From Persephonella sp. (lineage in GTDB: Bacteria; Aquificota; Aquificia; Aquificales; Hydrogenothermaceae), in assembly GCA_027028005.1 (NCBI GenBank), contig JALVKE010000133.1:1-37378 (forward strand): 37,378 nucleotides of DNA. Direction: 5' to 3'. Position 1 is the first letter of the stretch. The number at the start of each line of letters is the position of its first letter. The notes beneath the pieces are model-generated. The model was not told the origin of the DNA. It did no database searches and worked only from the letters and a program-made list of their open reading frames with translations. The translations under genes and the position numbers were made by a program. This document shows positions 23,409 through 31,301 of this stretch, piece after piece.

Positions 23409-24383
23409 TTACTTTTCAATTGGAAGTTCAGGAGTGTTACCCCATTCATCCCAAGAACCGATGTAAACTTTAGCTCTTGGAACGCCAGCAAGTTTTGCTG
23501 CAGCATAGATGAAAGAACCTCTACCAAGACCTACGTGACAGTATGTAATAAGTGTATCTGTTTCTGGATCAAATCCTTTCTTTCTAAGTTTTTTGAAGAA
23601 TATCTTTTTGAGTTTTTTCACAGGTTTGAAGAGGTGTTTACCTGGTTTTCCATGAGGGTTTCCTGCAACCTTTTTCCATTCAAAGAATACAGCTCCAGGA
23701 ATATGTCCGCCTCTTTTAACAGTTTCGTGTTTTCCAGGGGCTTCTAAAGCTTGTAAGAGTGTTTTTCCTGTATACTCAGCAAATCTTCTTGCGTCTAGTA
23801 TAAAGTATTTAGATTTTTTACCATTTTTCTTGATATCTTCAATAGCTTTTAAAACTTCATCTTTTGTAGCAATCATATCTCTTTGAACATTTGCTTTAAA
23901 TGTTTTTGGTGTAGGAGGTTTTCCTTCACCTTCTTCAACAGGATATCCTTTATATGCCCATGTAACAAATCCACCATCTAACATCTTAACATCTTTAAGA
24001 CCATAAAGTTTTAAAAAGAACCATACACCTGAAGCGTTTGGACCTCTTCCATCGTCGTAAGCAATTACAGAAGTGTTGTTATCTATTCCAAGATTTCCAA
24101 TGAATTTTTCTGCTCTTTCTGGACACATAGGTAGTCCATTACACTTTCTAATGTCTGAAAGTAGGTGAAGGTCGTGTGCAAAAGCATGAGCTGAACCTGG
24201 AATGTGGCCTGCTTTGAATTTTTTATCACTATCTCCATCTACAAAAACAGCTGCCTTTTGATCAAATACTTTTTTGGCATCGTCTACCCAAATAAGCATA
24301 TCTTCTGGCTTTTCTGCTTTTGCTACCCCAGAGATTGCTACTGCTCCAGCTAAAGCTAGGAGAGAAAGTTTGAATTTTTTCAT
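23409..24383 (-). CDS. Periplasmic two-domain thiosulfate sulfurtransferase (rhodanese)
   Basis: 324 residues with signal peptide MKKFKLSLLALAGAVAISGVAKA. Two rhodanese domains: an inactive N-terminal one (FVDGDSDKKFKAGHIPGSAHAF, VIAYDDGRGPNASGVWFF with Asp instead of Cys) and an active C-terminal one with Cys282 in TYCHVGLGRGS. The second domain also has ILDARRFAEYTG and GGHIPGAVFFEW. It transfers sulfane sulfur between thiosulfate or polysulfide and an acceptor in the periplasm. First gene after the operon promoter, with AGGAGG before ATG 24383. The usual six-residue loop ends in Gly-Arg-Gly rather than Val-Thr, so donor preference may differ from classical SseA. Confidence 0.9.
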   Translation of the reverse strand: MKKFKLSLLALAGAVAISGVAKAEKPEDMLIWVDDAKKVFDQKAAVFVDGDSDKKFKAGHIPGSAHAFAHDLHLLSDIRKCNGLPMCPERAEKFIGNLGIDNNTSVIAYDDGRGPNASGVWFFLKLYGLKDVKMLDGGFVTWAYKGYPVEEGEGKPPTPKTFKANVQRDMIATKDEVLKAIEDIKKNGKKSKYFILDARRFAEYTGKTLLQALEAPGKHETVKRGGHIPGAVFFEWKKVAGNPHGKPGKHLFKPVKKLKKIFFKKLRKKGFDPETDTLITYCHVGLGRGSFIYAAAKLAGVPRAKVYIGSWDEWGNTPELPIEK

Positions 24384-24424
24384 GGAAGTACCTCCTTAGA
24401 TAATTTTTAGCATATTTAAATTTA

Positions 24425-24453
24425 ATTAAAGTCTATTTTTTGATACTTGTCAA
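24425..24453 (-). promoter_or_regulatory. sigma70-type promoter of the sulfur/Mo operon
   Basis: On the minus strand TTGACA (24448-24453) is followed after 17 bases by TTTAAT (24425-24430). The predicted start is near 24418, about 35 bases before the rhodanese ATG. This is the best promoter match in the window and the only clear one for the genes down to about 15.7 kb. Confidence 0.75.
24440..24453. promoter_or_regulatory. FNR-type box overlapping the sulfur/Mo operon -35
   Basis: TTGAT-N4-GTCAA differs in one base from the FNR/NNR consensus TTGAT-N4-ATCAA. It covers the -35 box and part of the spacer, a position that suggests repression rather than class II activation. A related TGA-N6-TCA core lies before sqr. 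Confidence 0.45.
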
Positions 24454-24647
24454 AAAATAATCAAGTCCAATATATAACATAAAATTTAAGTTAACAATAT
24501 CTAACCCTTGTCATTCCTTATTCAAATGGCAATTTAATAATTGCTTAGCAAAATTTGTGCCAGAAGTTTGATGCCTCTCAGAGCTTTTAAATTCATGTAT
24601 TATAAGATTAATATATTTTATGTTTTTTATATTTGGAGAATTTCAGA

Positions 24648-25109
24648 ATGAAAAGTAAATTTCAAAATGAAAAAATATATTATCTATCTTTTGTGCCTCC
24701 TTCGAAAGCGAATAGAGTAAAAATAAATTCTAGAGTATTTTCTAAGACTGGCAAAAGATATATAGTACCTAAAGATGTATCTTTGAAAATCAACAAAGCA
24801 ATATGGGAACTTCAAAATCAAAATGAAGATAAAACAATCTCAAAACCTGTAGAGGTTGAAATTATATTTATACTTCCAAATAAAAGAAGAAGAGATTTAG
24901 ATAATATAATGAAAACATTAGGGGATTGCCTTGTATATGCTGGAATATTAGAAGATGATAATCTTATTTTTAAGCAAATACTGGAAAAAATTATAATAAA
25001 AGGAATGGAAGGAGTTATTATAAAAATTAGAGAGTATAACAGTAAAAATATAAATAGAACTATCATAAAAAAGTTAAAGAAATATAAGGAACATATAAAT
25101 GGAGATTAG
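24648..25109 (+). CDS. RusA-family Holliday-junction resolvase
   Basis: 153 residues from ATG 24648, chosen because GGAG lies 9 bases upstream; an in-frame TTG at 24633 would add five residues and overlaps that site. The RusA acidic signature is present: RRDLDNIMKTLGDCLVYAGILEDDNLI, with the aspartates that bind the metal ion. The N-terminus (LSFVPPSKANRVKIN) fits the family's basic first strand. RusA is a phage-derived resolvase found in some chromosomes as an alternative to RuvC. No other phage genes are visible nearby. It overlaps the next gene by 11 bases. Confidence 0.85.
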   Translation: MKSKFQNEKIYYLSFVPPSKANRVKINSRVFSKTGKRYIVPKDVSLKINKAIWELQNQNEDKTISKPVEVEIIFILPNKRRRDLDNIMKTLGDCLVYAGILEDDNLIFKQILEKIIIKGMEGVIIKIREYNSKNINRTIIKKLKKYKEHINGD

Positions 25110-26364
25110 CTTTAATATTGATCAAAATACACATACGTTGATTTTTAAATTTATATTTTCTTTAACTGTGGGTCTTTTAATAGGTCTTGAAAGAGAACAT
25201 AGAACAAAACAGGAAACATTTGCTGGAATAAGAACATTTCCATTAATTTCTGTTTTAGGAACATTATCAGCTTTAATTTATGAGGAATACTGGCAGGGAG
25301 TTTTTTGGGTTATCTCTATAGGAATAGTCGCTTTAGTATTAATAAATTTTTCCCTTGAATACCCAAAGGACATTGGAGCAACTACAGAAATAGCAATACT
25401 TATTAGTTATCTCTTAGGTATTCTTATATATTATGAGCATTACTATCTAGCTGCAGTTATTGCTGTATTAACTACTTTTTTACTTGCCTTAAAAAGAACT
25501 CTTGAAGGTTTTGCAAAAAAACTCTCCCAAGACGATATATTAGCTATACTAAAATTTGCCATTGTTACCGTTGTTATATATCCTCTTCTTCCTGATGAGT
25601 ATATAGGACCATTTAAAGCTTTTAATCCAAAAAATATATGGGAAGTTGTTGTTATTGTTTCTTCATTAGATTTAGTTTCCTATCTTATTTTAAGATGGAA
25701 AGGAACCAAAACATTATGGCTTACTGGAGTTATAGGGGGATTAATTTCTTCAACAGCAGTCAGTTATGAGCTTGCTAAACTTTCAAAGAAATATCCTTCC
25801 GTTATCTACTCCGCCTTGTTTGGTATTATTTTAGCATGGCTTATAATGAATTTTAGGGTTATCTTTTTAGCTTCCATTGTTAATCCATCTATTATAATAG
25901 ATGTTTCTATTCCAATGGTTGCTATATCTGTAGGTTATGTATTTTATATAGGATATATTTTTATTAAGTATAAAGAAAAAATATCTGAATTGTCTTCTCA
26001 AGAAATTAACTTTACAAATCCTTACGAAATCTCTTCTGCTATTCAGTTTGCAGTTATATATGCCATTATCATTTTTATGGTTAAAGTCTTAAATGTATAC
26101 TATGGAAGCTCAGGAGTTTATATTGCTAGTTTAATATCAGGAGTTATAGATGTTGATGCTATAACATTGTCCCTCTCATCTATGGCAAAAAATGGAGGAT
26201 TAGAGACATCTGTTGCTGTTAAAGGTATTGTTATTGCCGCTTTATCTAATGCTTTCTTTAAAAGTTTATATGTGCAGATGTTTGGAGAAAGATTTTTATC
26301 AAAATATATATGGTTTTTATTTTTTATAACATTGGTTATAGGAGGATTCTTCCTATTTAGTTAA
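25099..26364 (+). CDS. MgtC/SapB-DUF4010 family membrane protein
   Basis: 421 residues, about 12 transmembrane helices. The first 130 residues are an MgtC/SapB-type domain (FIFSLTVGLLIGLEREHR, FAGIRTFPLISVLGTL), and the rest is the DUF4010 region (TLWLTGVIGGLISSTAVSYELAKLSKK, LISGVIDVDAITLSLSSMAK). The transport substrate is unknown; MgtC is linked to magnesium limitation, but DUF4010 fusions are uncharacterised. It starts at ATG 25099 inside the resolvase gene, so the two are probably translated together, and converges with the DUF72 gene by a 12-base overlap. Confidence 0.88.
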   Translation: MEISFNIDQNTHTLIFKFIFSLTVGLLIGLEREHRTKQETFAGIRTFPLISVLGTLSALIYEEYWQGVFWVISIGIVALVLINFSLEYPKDIGATTEIAILISYLLGILIYYEHYYLAAVIAVLTTFLLALKRTLEGFAKKLSQDDILAILKFAIVTVVIYPLLPDEYIGPFKAFNPKNIWEVVVIVSSLDLVSYLILRWKGTKTLWLTGVIGGLISSTAVSYELAKLSKKYPSVIYSALFGIILAWLIMNFRVIFLASIVNPSIIIDVSIPMVAISVGYVFYIGYIFIKYKEKISELSSQEINFTNPYEISSAIQFAVIYAIIIFMVKVLNVYYGSSGVYIASLISGVIDVDAITLSLSSMAKNGGLETSVAVKGIVIAALSNAFFKSLYVQMFGERFLSKYIWFLFFITLVIGGFFLFS

Positions 26365-27072
26365 TAACTGTTTAAACAATAATGCATTTAAAGGTGCGTA
26401 TCCATATGCAGTGTTATTAAAATAAGAGTAGAGAGTATGAGGCTTAATCTGTTTTATTTTATTTACTACCTCTTTTAGCTCATCTTCTGAATAGTTATAT
26501 CTATACCACTGTTTTTTTCCATGAAATCTTAGGTAAATAATATCCGAAGTTTTTATAATATCATCAGGGAGATTTGGAGCATTAACACTACAAAAAACTA
26601 TTTTATATTCTTTTAGGAAATCAAACACACGTTTATTCCACCAACTTTGATGACGGAACTCTAAAACATTACAGTAGGAAGAATCAAGGTTTTTCAAAAT
26701 TTTTACTAGGTTTTCTTCTGTATATCTAAAAGATGGTGGAAGTTGAAAAAGAATACACCCTAACTTCTCTTTAAGAGATTTTTCTACCACTAGGTAAAAA
26801 TCCCTTAGTACATCTTTTACACTATTAAATCTATATATATGGGTTATCTGTCTATTTGCCTTAACTGAAAATGTAAAATCTTGTGGAGATTTTTTATAAA
26901 GTTTTTTTAGATTTTCCTCTTTTGGAAATCGATAAAATGTTGAATTTATCTCAACTGTATTAAACCTTTCAACGTAATATTCAAACCATTTACTTGTTTT
27001 AAGATCTTTAGGATAAAATATACCTTTCCACTCTAAATAAAAATATCCTGAACAACCTATGTATGCGTTCAT
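26353..27072 (-). CDS. DUF72 (YecE-like) TIM-barrel protein
   Basis: 239 residues with the DUF72 pattern: IGCSGYFYLEWKGIFYP, KWFEYYVERFNTVEINSTFYRFP, FTFSVKANRQITH, LGCILFQLPPSF, LEFRHQSWW and YLRFHGKK. The function is not established; the fold is a TIM barrel. It begins 3 bases after the GGDEF-EAL stop without a strong ribosome site, consistent with coupling. Confidence 0.88.
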   Translation of the reverse strand: MNAYIGCSGYFYLEWKGIFYPKDLKTSKWFEYYVERFNTVEINSTFYRFPKEENLKKLYKKSPQDFTFSVKANRQITHIYRFNSVKDVLRDFYLVVEKSLKEKLGCILFQLPPSFRYTEENLVKILKNLDSSYCNVLEFRHQSWWNKRVFDFLKEYKIVFCSVNAPNLPDDIIKTSDIIYLRFHGKKQWYRYNYSEDELKEVVNKIKQIKPHTLYSYFNNTAYGYAPLNALLFKQLLTK

Positions 27073-27075
27073 ATC

Positions 27076-29034
27076 TTATAAACTCTGCCCTTGCATTAAA
27101 GCTTTTTCATACTCTTGAAGATACTCATCTTCTTTCCTTAGATTAAACTCCACAGGCTTTTTAAGATAAAAGCCCTGCCCGTATCTAATTCCTATTGATT
27201 TTATTTTTTTCAATACCTGCTCATTATGAATAAACTCTGCAATAATATCTATCTTTAGATCATCTGCAAACAGCTTTATAGCTTTAACAATAGAAAAAGA
27301 TCGCGGATCTAAATCTATATTCTTTATAAGAGAGCCATCTACTTTTATGTAATCAGGATTTAACTGAACAATATGTGAAAAATTAGAGTAACCTGTTCCA
27401 AAGTCATCTATAGCAATTTTGCATCCTAGTTCTTTTATCTTCTGAACTTGTTCTTTAAAATACTCATAATCTTCTATTTCCTCAGACTCTAATATTTCAA
27501 TAGTTACTCTCTCTGCTTTTTCTCTATCAAAGAGAGCTGATAAAAGATATATAATGTCTTCATTATATATGTCCATTGCAGATAGATTAATACTTATTTC
27601 AATATCTTTGTATATATCTAAAACTTTTGCATTGTATTCTATTACTTTCTTTGTTAAGTCTACATTAACATACGTTCTTTTGATGGCTTCTAAAAACTGT
27701 CCTGGGTAAAGTAGCTTCTTATCAGGTGTTAAGATCCTAACTAATGACTCGTATTTTGTTATACGTTTTGTAACTAAATCTACAATAGGTTGATAATGGC
27801 AGATAACTCTATCCTCTTCTATAGCCTCTTTTACGATGTTTATATTTTTTGATTCGAACTTTAGATTTGTATTGTATATCTCAATTCTATTTCTTCCTCT
27901 CTGCTTAGCTTTATATAAAGCCATGTCTGCATGTTTAATAGCTTCCTCTACAGATTTTTCATAATCAAAAAGATTTATTCCTATTGATAAAGTAACTTTT
28001 AATTTGATGTTTTTTACTGTTATGTAACGTTTTCCTACACTGTCTTTGATATTTCTTGCAACCTGAACCATATCATACTTGTATGTGGAAGTATCAGGAT
28101 TAGATTTTTTAAACAGGATAAACTCTTCTCCACCATACCTTATTAAAATATCATCTTCAGAGAGATTTTCTTTTATTCTACTTGCTATCTCTTTTAGAAC
28201 TAAATCCCCAATCTCATGACCGTATGTATCATTTATTCTTTTGAAGAAATCAACATCTATTATAAAAACTGTATAAGTATCCATCTTAAATAAGTCTATA
28301 TGATCATACATAAAGTGTCTGTTATATGTGCCAGTTAAAGGATCTAGATACATCTTTTCTAATTCTTTTCTGTATCTTATAGACTGATATATAAAGTAGA
28401 TGATAAATATTGAAACTAATGCTAATATTGTTCCTAAGATAAATTTGATTTTTCTCATTAGAGAGATAATACCGTAGAATTTACGAACAGATAGATCTAA
28501 AAGGATATAACCTTTTATCTGCTTATTTTCTTTTATTGGATCTATAAGTCTAATAAAAACTTTTCCATCCTTCTCTGTTTTATAGATAGTTCTTTTTGTT
28601 ATGTTAACTAGCTTTTCTATAAACGCTGGATCCTCATTATAGACTTCCCAGAATTTTTTCCTCTCTAATGTTTTTGAAACATCTAGAAGATACCTTAGCT
28701 TCCCATCTTTATCTTTATAGAGGATATAAGCCCTCTTTACATCTTGATTTAATATAAATTCTAACTCTTTCTCAAACGTTTTCTTCAGTTTTGAAATAAG
28801 AAATATACTTGCTATATCCTTGCGTTCTAACTTTGATGTTTCCACAATCTCTTTTTTAAACTTCTCTAATTTTTCTGATATATCAGGTAAAATAGCTTCA
28901 TTTATTATTGTTTCCTCTATAGTTTGTTCCATTTTAGGTAGAGATAAGAAACCAACAGTAACAGCTGTAAGAATTATAAAGAGTATAAGAACATATTTTA
29001 TAAAAACATTCTTTCTTTTTTTCCTAAGAATCAT
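27076..29034 (-). CDS. Membrane GGDEF-EAL protein (cyclic-di-GMP turnover)
   Basis: 652 residues. An N-terminal TM (about 11-31), a periplasmic sensor region of about 160 residues and a second TM (about 195-218) precede a GGDEF domain with an intact GGEEF (RYGGEEFILF), DPLTGTYNRHF and IDVDFFKRINDTYGH. The RxxD inhibitory site is lost (Ser at the Arg position, SEDD). The EAL domain has ESL in place of EAL (YESLVRIL), with INLSAMDI, AIDDFGTGYSNFSH, DYIKVDGS and IAEFIHNEQVL; the metal-binding glutamate and the two adjacent aspartates remain. It could synthesise and/or degrade c-di-GMP, tuning motility. ATG 29034 has GGAGGG upstream; its own promoter is described separately. Confidence 0.92.
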   Translation of the reverse strand: MILRKKRKNVFIKYVLILFIILTAVTVGFLSLPKMEQTIEETIINEAILPDISEKLEKFKKEIVETSKLERKDIASIFLISKLKKTFEKELEFILNQDVKRAYILYKDKDGKLRYLLDVSKTLERKKFWEVYNEDPAFIEKLVNITKRTIYKTEKDGKVFIRLIDPIKENKQIKGYILLDLSVRKFYGIISLMRKIKFILGTILALVSIFIIYFIYQSIRYRKELEKMYLDPLTGTYNRHFMYDHIDLFKMDTYTVFIIDVDFFKRINDTYGHEIGDLVLKEIASRIKENLSEDDILIRYGGEEFILFKKSNPDTSTYKYDMVQVARNIKDSVGKRYITVKNIKLKVTLSIGINLFDYEKSVEEAIKHADMALYKAKQRGRNRIEIYNTNLKFESKNINIVKEAIEEDRVICHYQPIVDLVTKRITKYESLVRILTPDKKLLYPGQFLEAIKRTYVNVDLTKKVIEYNAKVLDIYKDIEISINLSAMDIYNEDIIYLLSALFDREKAERVTIEILESEEIEDYEYFKEQVQKIKELGCKIAIDDFGTGYSNFSHIVQLNPDYIKVDGSLIKNIDLDPRSFSIVKAIKLFADDLKIDIIAEFIHNEQVLKKIKSIGIRYGQGFYLKKPVEFNLRKEDEYLQEYEKALMQGQSL

Positions 29035-29060
29035 AAAATCCCTCCATATGTAGAGAGTCT

Positions 29061-29090
29061 ATTTTAAGATAGAAAAGATATAATTGTAAA
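29061..29090 (-). promoter_or_regulatory. Promoter of the GGDEF-EAL gene
   Basis: On the minus strand TTTACA (29085-29090) is followed after 18 bases by TAAAAT (29061-29066). The start near 29054 gives a leader of about 20 bases. The -35 hexamer is the same as at fliG and likewise lies in the right arm of the 9-5-9 repeat. Confidence 0.55.
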
Positions 29091-29104
29091 TGTTTTTTAC
29101 AATT
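29082..29104. promoter_or_regulatory. 9-5-9 inverted repeat over the GGDEF-EAL -35 box (putative operator)
   Basis: Perfect arms AATTGTAAA and TTTACAATT are separated by TGTTT, overlapping the mobA stop codon. It shares TTGTAAA-N5-TTTACAA and identical spacing with the repeat at 4457-4479. Confidence 0.6.
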
Positions 29105-29708
29105 GCTTTTGAGATAGGAAATTTCTATATTCTTCAGGAGTATTAATGCTTCTAAATGTTGAGAGATAAGGGTCATATTTTTTAAGATCTTTATCTGAAA
29201 TATACTTAACATTTAGATTTTCAACCCATTTAAATAAAGATTTATTACCCTTTTCGTAAAGATTTTTTCCTACAGAAATAGCTTCTTTTTTATAAAATGT
29301 ATTTAATGGCTGAAACTTATTATTAATAACAGGTATAACAGCATCAAATCCCTTGAGGTTTTTAAATAAGTATTTAATAACTTCTAGGTTTATATCAGGC
29401 GTATCACATGTTGCTATAAATACGTTGTTATTTGATATATAATCAAAGCAGCTTACAATACCATTTAAAGGACCGGAGTAAGGATTTTTATCCTTAATTA
29501 TTTTTACAGGTTTTTTAATATCTTTTATTTGTTCTTTATATATATGTTCACTTTTGTTCGCAGAAATAATTATTTCATCTGAGAATTGGGAAACTTTTTC
29601 TAAAATATGTCTTAAAAATGTCTTTCCATTCCATAAAAGGAAGGCTTTATCCTTTCCCATTCTTTTACTTTCTCCCCCAGCTAATATAACAGTAGTTACA
29701 TTCTTCAT
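29097..29708 (-). CDS. mobA: Molybdenum cofactor guanylyltransferase MobA
   Basis: 203 residues. It adds GMP to molybdopterin to make the MGD cofactor required by DMSO-reductase-family enzymes, two of which are encoded in this window. The nucleotidyltransferase signature LAGGESKRMGKDKAFL is at residues 10-25, with NPYSGPLNGI and ATCDTPDI (metal and GTP site) in the middle and FQPLNTFY later. Its ATG overlaps the TolC-like stop (ATGA), so it is the last gene of the operon that starts with the glycosyltransferase. AGGAG precedes the ATG. Confidence 0.93.
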   Translation of the reverse strand: MKNVTTVILAGGESKRMGKDKAFLLWNGKTFLRHILEKVSQFSDEIIISANKSEHIYKEQIKDIKKPVKIIKDKNPYSGPLNGIVSCFDYISNNNVFIATCDTPDINLEVIKYLFKNLKGFDAVIPVINNKFQPLNTFYKKEAISVGKNLYEKGNKSLFKWVENLNVKYISDKDLKKYDPYLSTFRSINTPEEYRNFLSQKQL

Positions 29709-30871
29709 AATTCTCCTAAAATAGCTTTTATTCTTATATATTCAACATTTGCTTCATATATATTTTTATTTAAAAACATATATGTATTTAGTAAATCTTC
29801 AAAGGGCTTCAGATATATAACTGAATTTTTATATTTATTTGTTCTTAAAAAAAACTCTGATTTTAGGCTTTTAGAGCTTTCTTTTAATATAGGTATGATC
29901 TCTTTAGCTAAACTAATGTAAGATAAACTTTTTTCTATATTATACTTTAGTTGATTATATATAAATCTCAATTTTTCTCTTTCTGTTATTACTTCTATAC
30001 TTTTTGATAAAACTTCCTGTTCCTGTTTTAGTGTTCTCCACACAGGAATTTTAACACCTATTCCAACAGATAATGCATCTGTAAGACGTCCACCTGTATC
30101 TATTCTCGCTGATATAGTAAAATCTGGATAGTAAACAAGTTTTGTTAATCTATATATCTCTTTGGCTTTTTCTATATCTTCCTCTACACTTTTGTAAAAA
30201 GGACTGTCTTTAATTTTACCTATACATTCTTTTTTTGAAATGTTTATCTTTTTTATAGAAAGAGGTTTAACAGTAACTGTTGTTACTTCTTTATTTACTA
30301 GCTGAGTTAGTTTTGCAAATAATACTTTCTTTTCATAAATCTCTTTTTTTATCTTTATAATTAGATAACTTTTTATTGTCTTTACTCTTAGTTTATCCTC
30401 TTTTTTATAAACATTTTTTATACTTTCTAAAAGATTTAAAAGTTTTTTATATGTTCTTATGTTCTCATTTAATAACCAAATTTTGTAAGCTGACTGATAA
30501 ATCTGAGAAAAGATCTTTTCTTTTTTGGATATTAAAAGATAGTAATCTGACATATATCTTTTCTTTTCTATCTCTTTTTGAATATCAAACTTTTTTGGAT
30601 AAGGGATATACTGTTTTATATAAATTCTTCCAGACTCTAATGGTTTTTTTAAAAGTTTATCTCCTCTTAAAGATACAGATATTGAAGGGTTAAAAAGCTT
30701 TTTTGCAACTTTTATCTTTTTCTTTAAAATGTTTAATTCTTTCTGGATTTTTAAAAGCTCAGGATTATTTTTTTCAGCTAAAGAGATTAACTCTTCTACT
30801 GTATAAGCATCTGCTTTACAAAGGAAAAATATAAGAGCTAAAAAACTAAGAGCTTTTTTTCTGTTTGTCAT
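29705..30871 (-). CDS. TolC-family outer-membrane efflux protein
   Basis: 388 residues from ATG 30871; a longer frame runs upstream into the Fur gene, but this start gives a proper signal peptide (MTNRKKALSFLALIFFLCKADA) and so is chosen. YTVEELISLAEKNNPELLKIQKEL is the classic first TolC repeat; long amphipathic helices and a second repeat (YYPDFTISARIDTGG, GVGVKIPVW-like segment) follow. It is short for TolC (about 450). No RND or membrane-fusion partner is nearby. The start overlaps the end of the Fur-family gene by 26 bases. Confidence 0.8.
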   Translation of the reverse strand: MTNRKKALSFLALIFFLCKADAYTVEELISLAEKNNPELLKIQKELNILKKKIKVAKKLFNPSISVSLRGDKLLKKPLESGRIYIKQYIPYPKKFDIQKEIEKKRYMSDYYLLISKKEKIFSQIYQSAYKIWLLNENIRTYKKLLNLLESIKNVYKKEDKLRVKTIKSYLIIKIKKEIYEKKVLFAKLTQLVNKEVTTVTVKPLSIKKINISKKECIGKIKDSPFYKSVEEDIEKAKEIYRLTKLVYYPDFTISARIDTGGRLTDALSVGIGVKIPVWRTLKQEQEVLSKSIEVITEREKLRFIYNQLKYNIEKSLSYISLAKEIIPILKESSKSLKSEFFLRTNKYKNSVIYLKPFEDLLNTYMFLNKNIYEANVEYIRIKAILGEL

Positions 30872-31301
30872 AACAATCTTTACACAGTCCATATATTTCA
30901 AGTCTATGGGACATTGGAAAAAAGCTGTAATCCTTACATACTTGATCCTGAAGTTTTTCAAGCTTAGAGTTGAAAAACTCAATAATCTTTCCACAATCTA
31001 CACATATAAGATGATCATGGTGTTTAGTTAAGCCTAGCTCATATATGGTTTTATTTTTATATTTTATAACTTCACTAACAAGACCCATATCTTTTAAAAT
31101 AGACAAGGTTCTATAAACAGTAGCTCTTGAAACATTTTTCTTTTTATTTTTTAAAGAGTAAACAATATCTTCTACTTCAAAATGACCTTTTGTCTTTAAA
31201 ATTTCATTTAATATTTCTTCTCTTTGAGGAGTGAATTTTAAATTTTCTCTCTTTAGATAATCCTTAAAATCATTGAGAATTTTTTTCTTACTAATCCTCA
31301 T
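30846..31301 (-). CDS. Fur/PerR-family metal-dependent transcriptional regulator
   Basis: 151 residues. N-terminal winged helix (FTPQREEILNEIL, VSRATVYRTLSILKDMGLV) and C-terminal metal-binding dimer domain with HHDHLICVDCGKIIEF and the second CxxC pair in GLCKDCY, the structural zinc site. Whether it senses iron, peroxide, zinc or manganese cannot be decided by eye. It overlaps both neighbours (4 and 26 bases). Confidence 0.92.
   Translation of the reverse strand: MRISKKKILNDFKDYLKRENLKFTPQREEILNEILKTKGHFEVEDIVYSLKNKKKNVSRATVYRTLSILKDMGLVSEVIKYKNKTIYELGLTKHHDHLICVDCGKIIEFFNSKLEKLQDQVCKDYSFFPMSHRLEIYGLCKDCYDKQKKSS

Noticed and set aside
24529-24544. Inverted repeat GCAATT-TAAT-AATTGC between the sulfur operon and the resolvase gene
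   Set aside because: Short and AT-rich, with no promoter in register; too likely by chance to list as a site.
4457-29104. Match of the 9-5-9 repeats to the GlnR/TnrA consensus TGTNA-N7-TNACA
   Set aside because: The fit is exact but the regulators are known from Firmicutes and no such gene is in the window; the consensus is short and AT-rich, so I do not name the factor.
30872-30994. N-terminal extension of the TolC-like protein into the Fur-family gene
   Set aside because: It would be translated in another frame over the conserved metal-binding end of the Fur-family gene, and the signal peptide begins only at the ATG at 30871.
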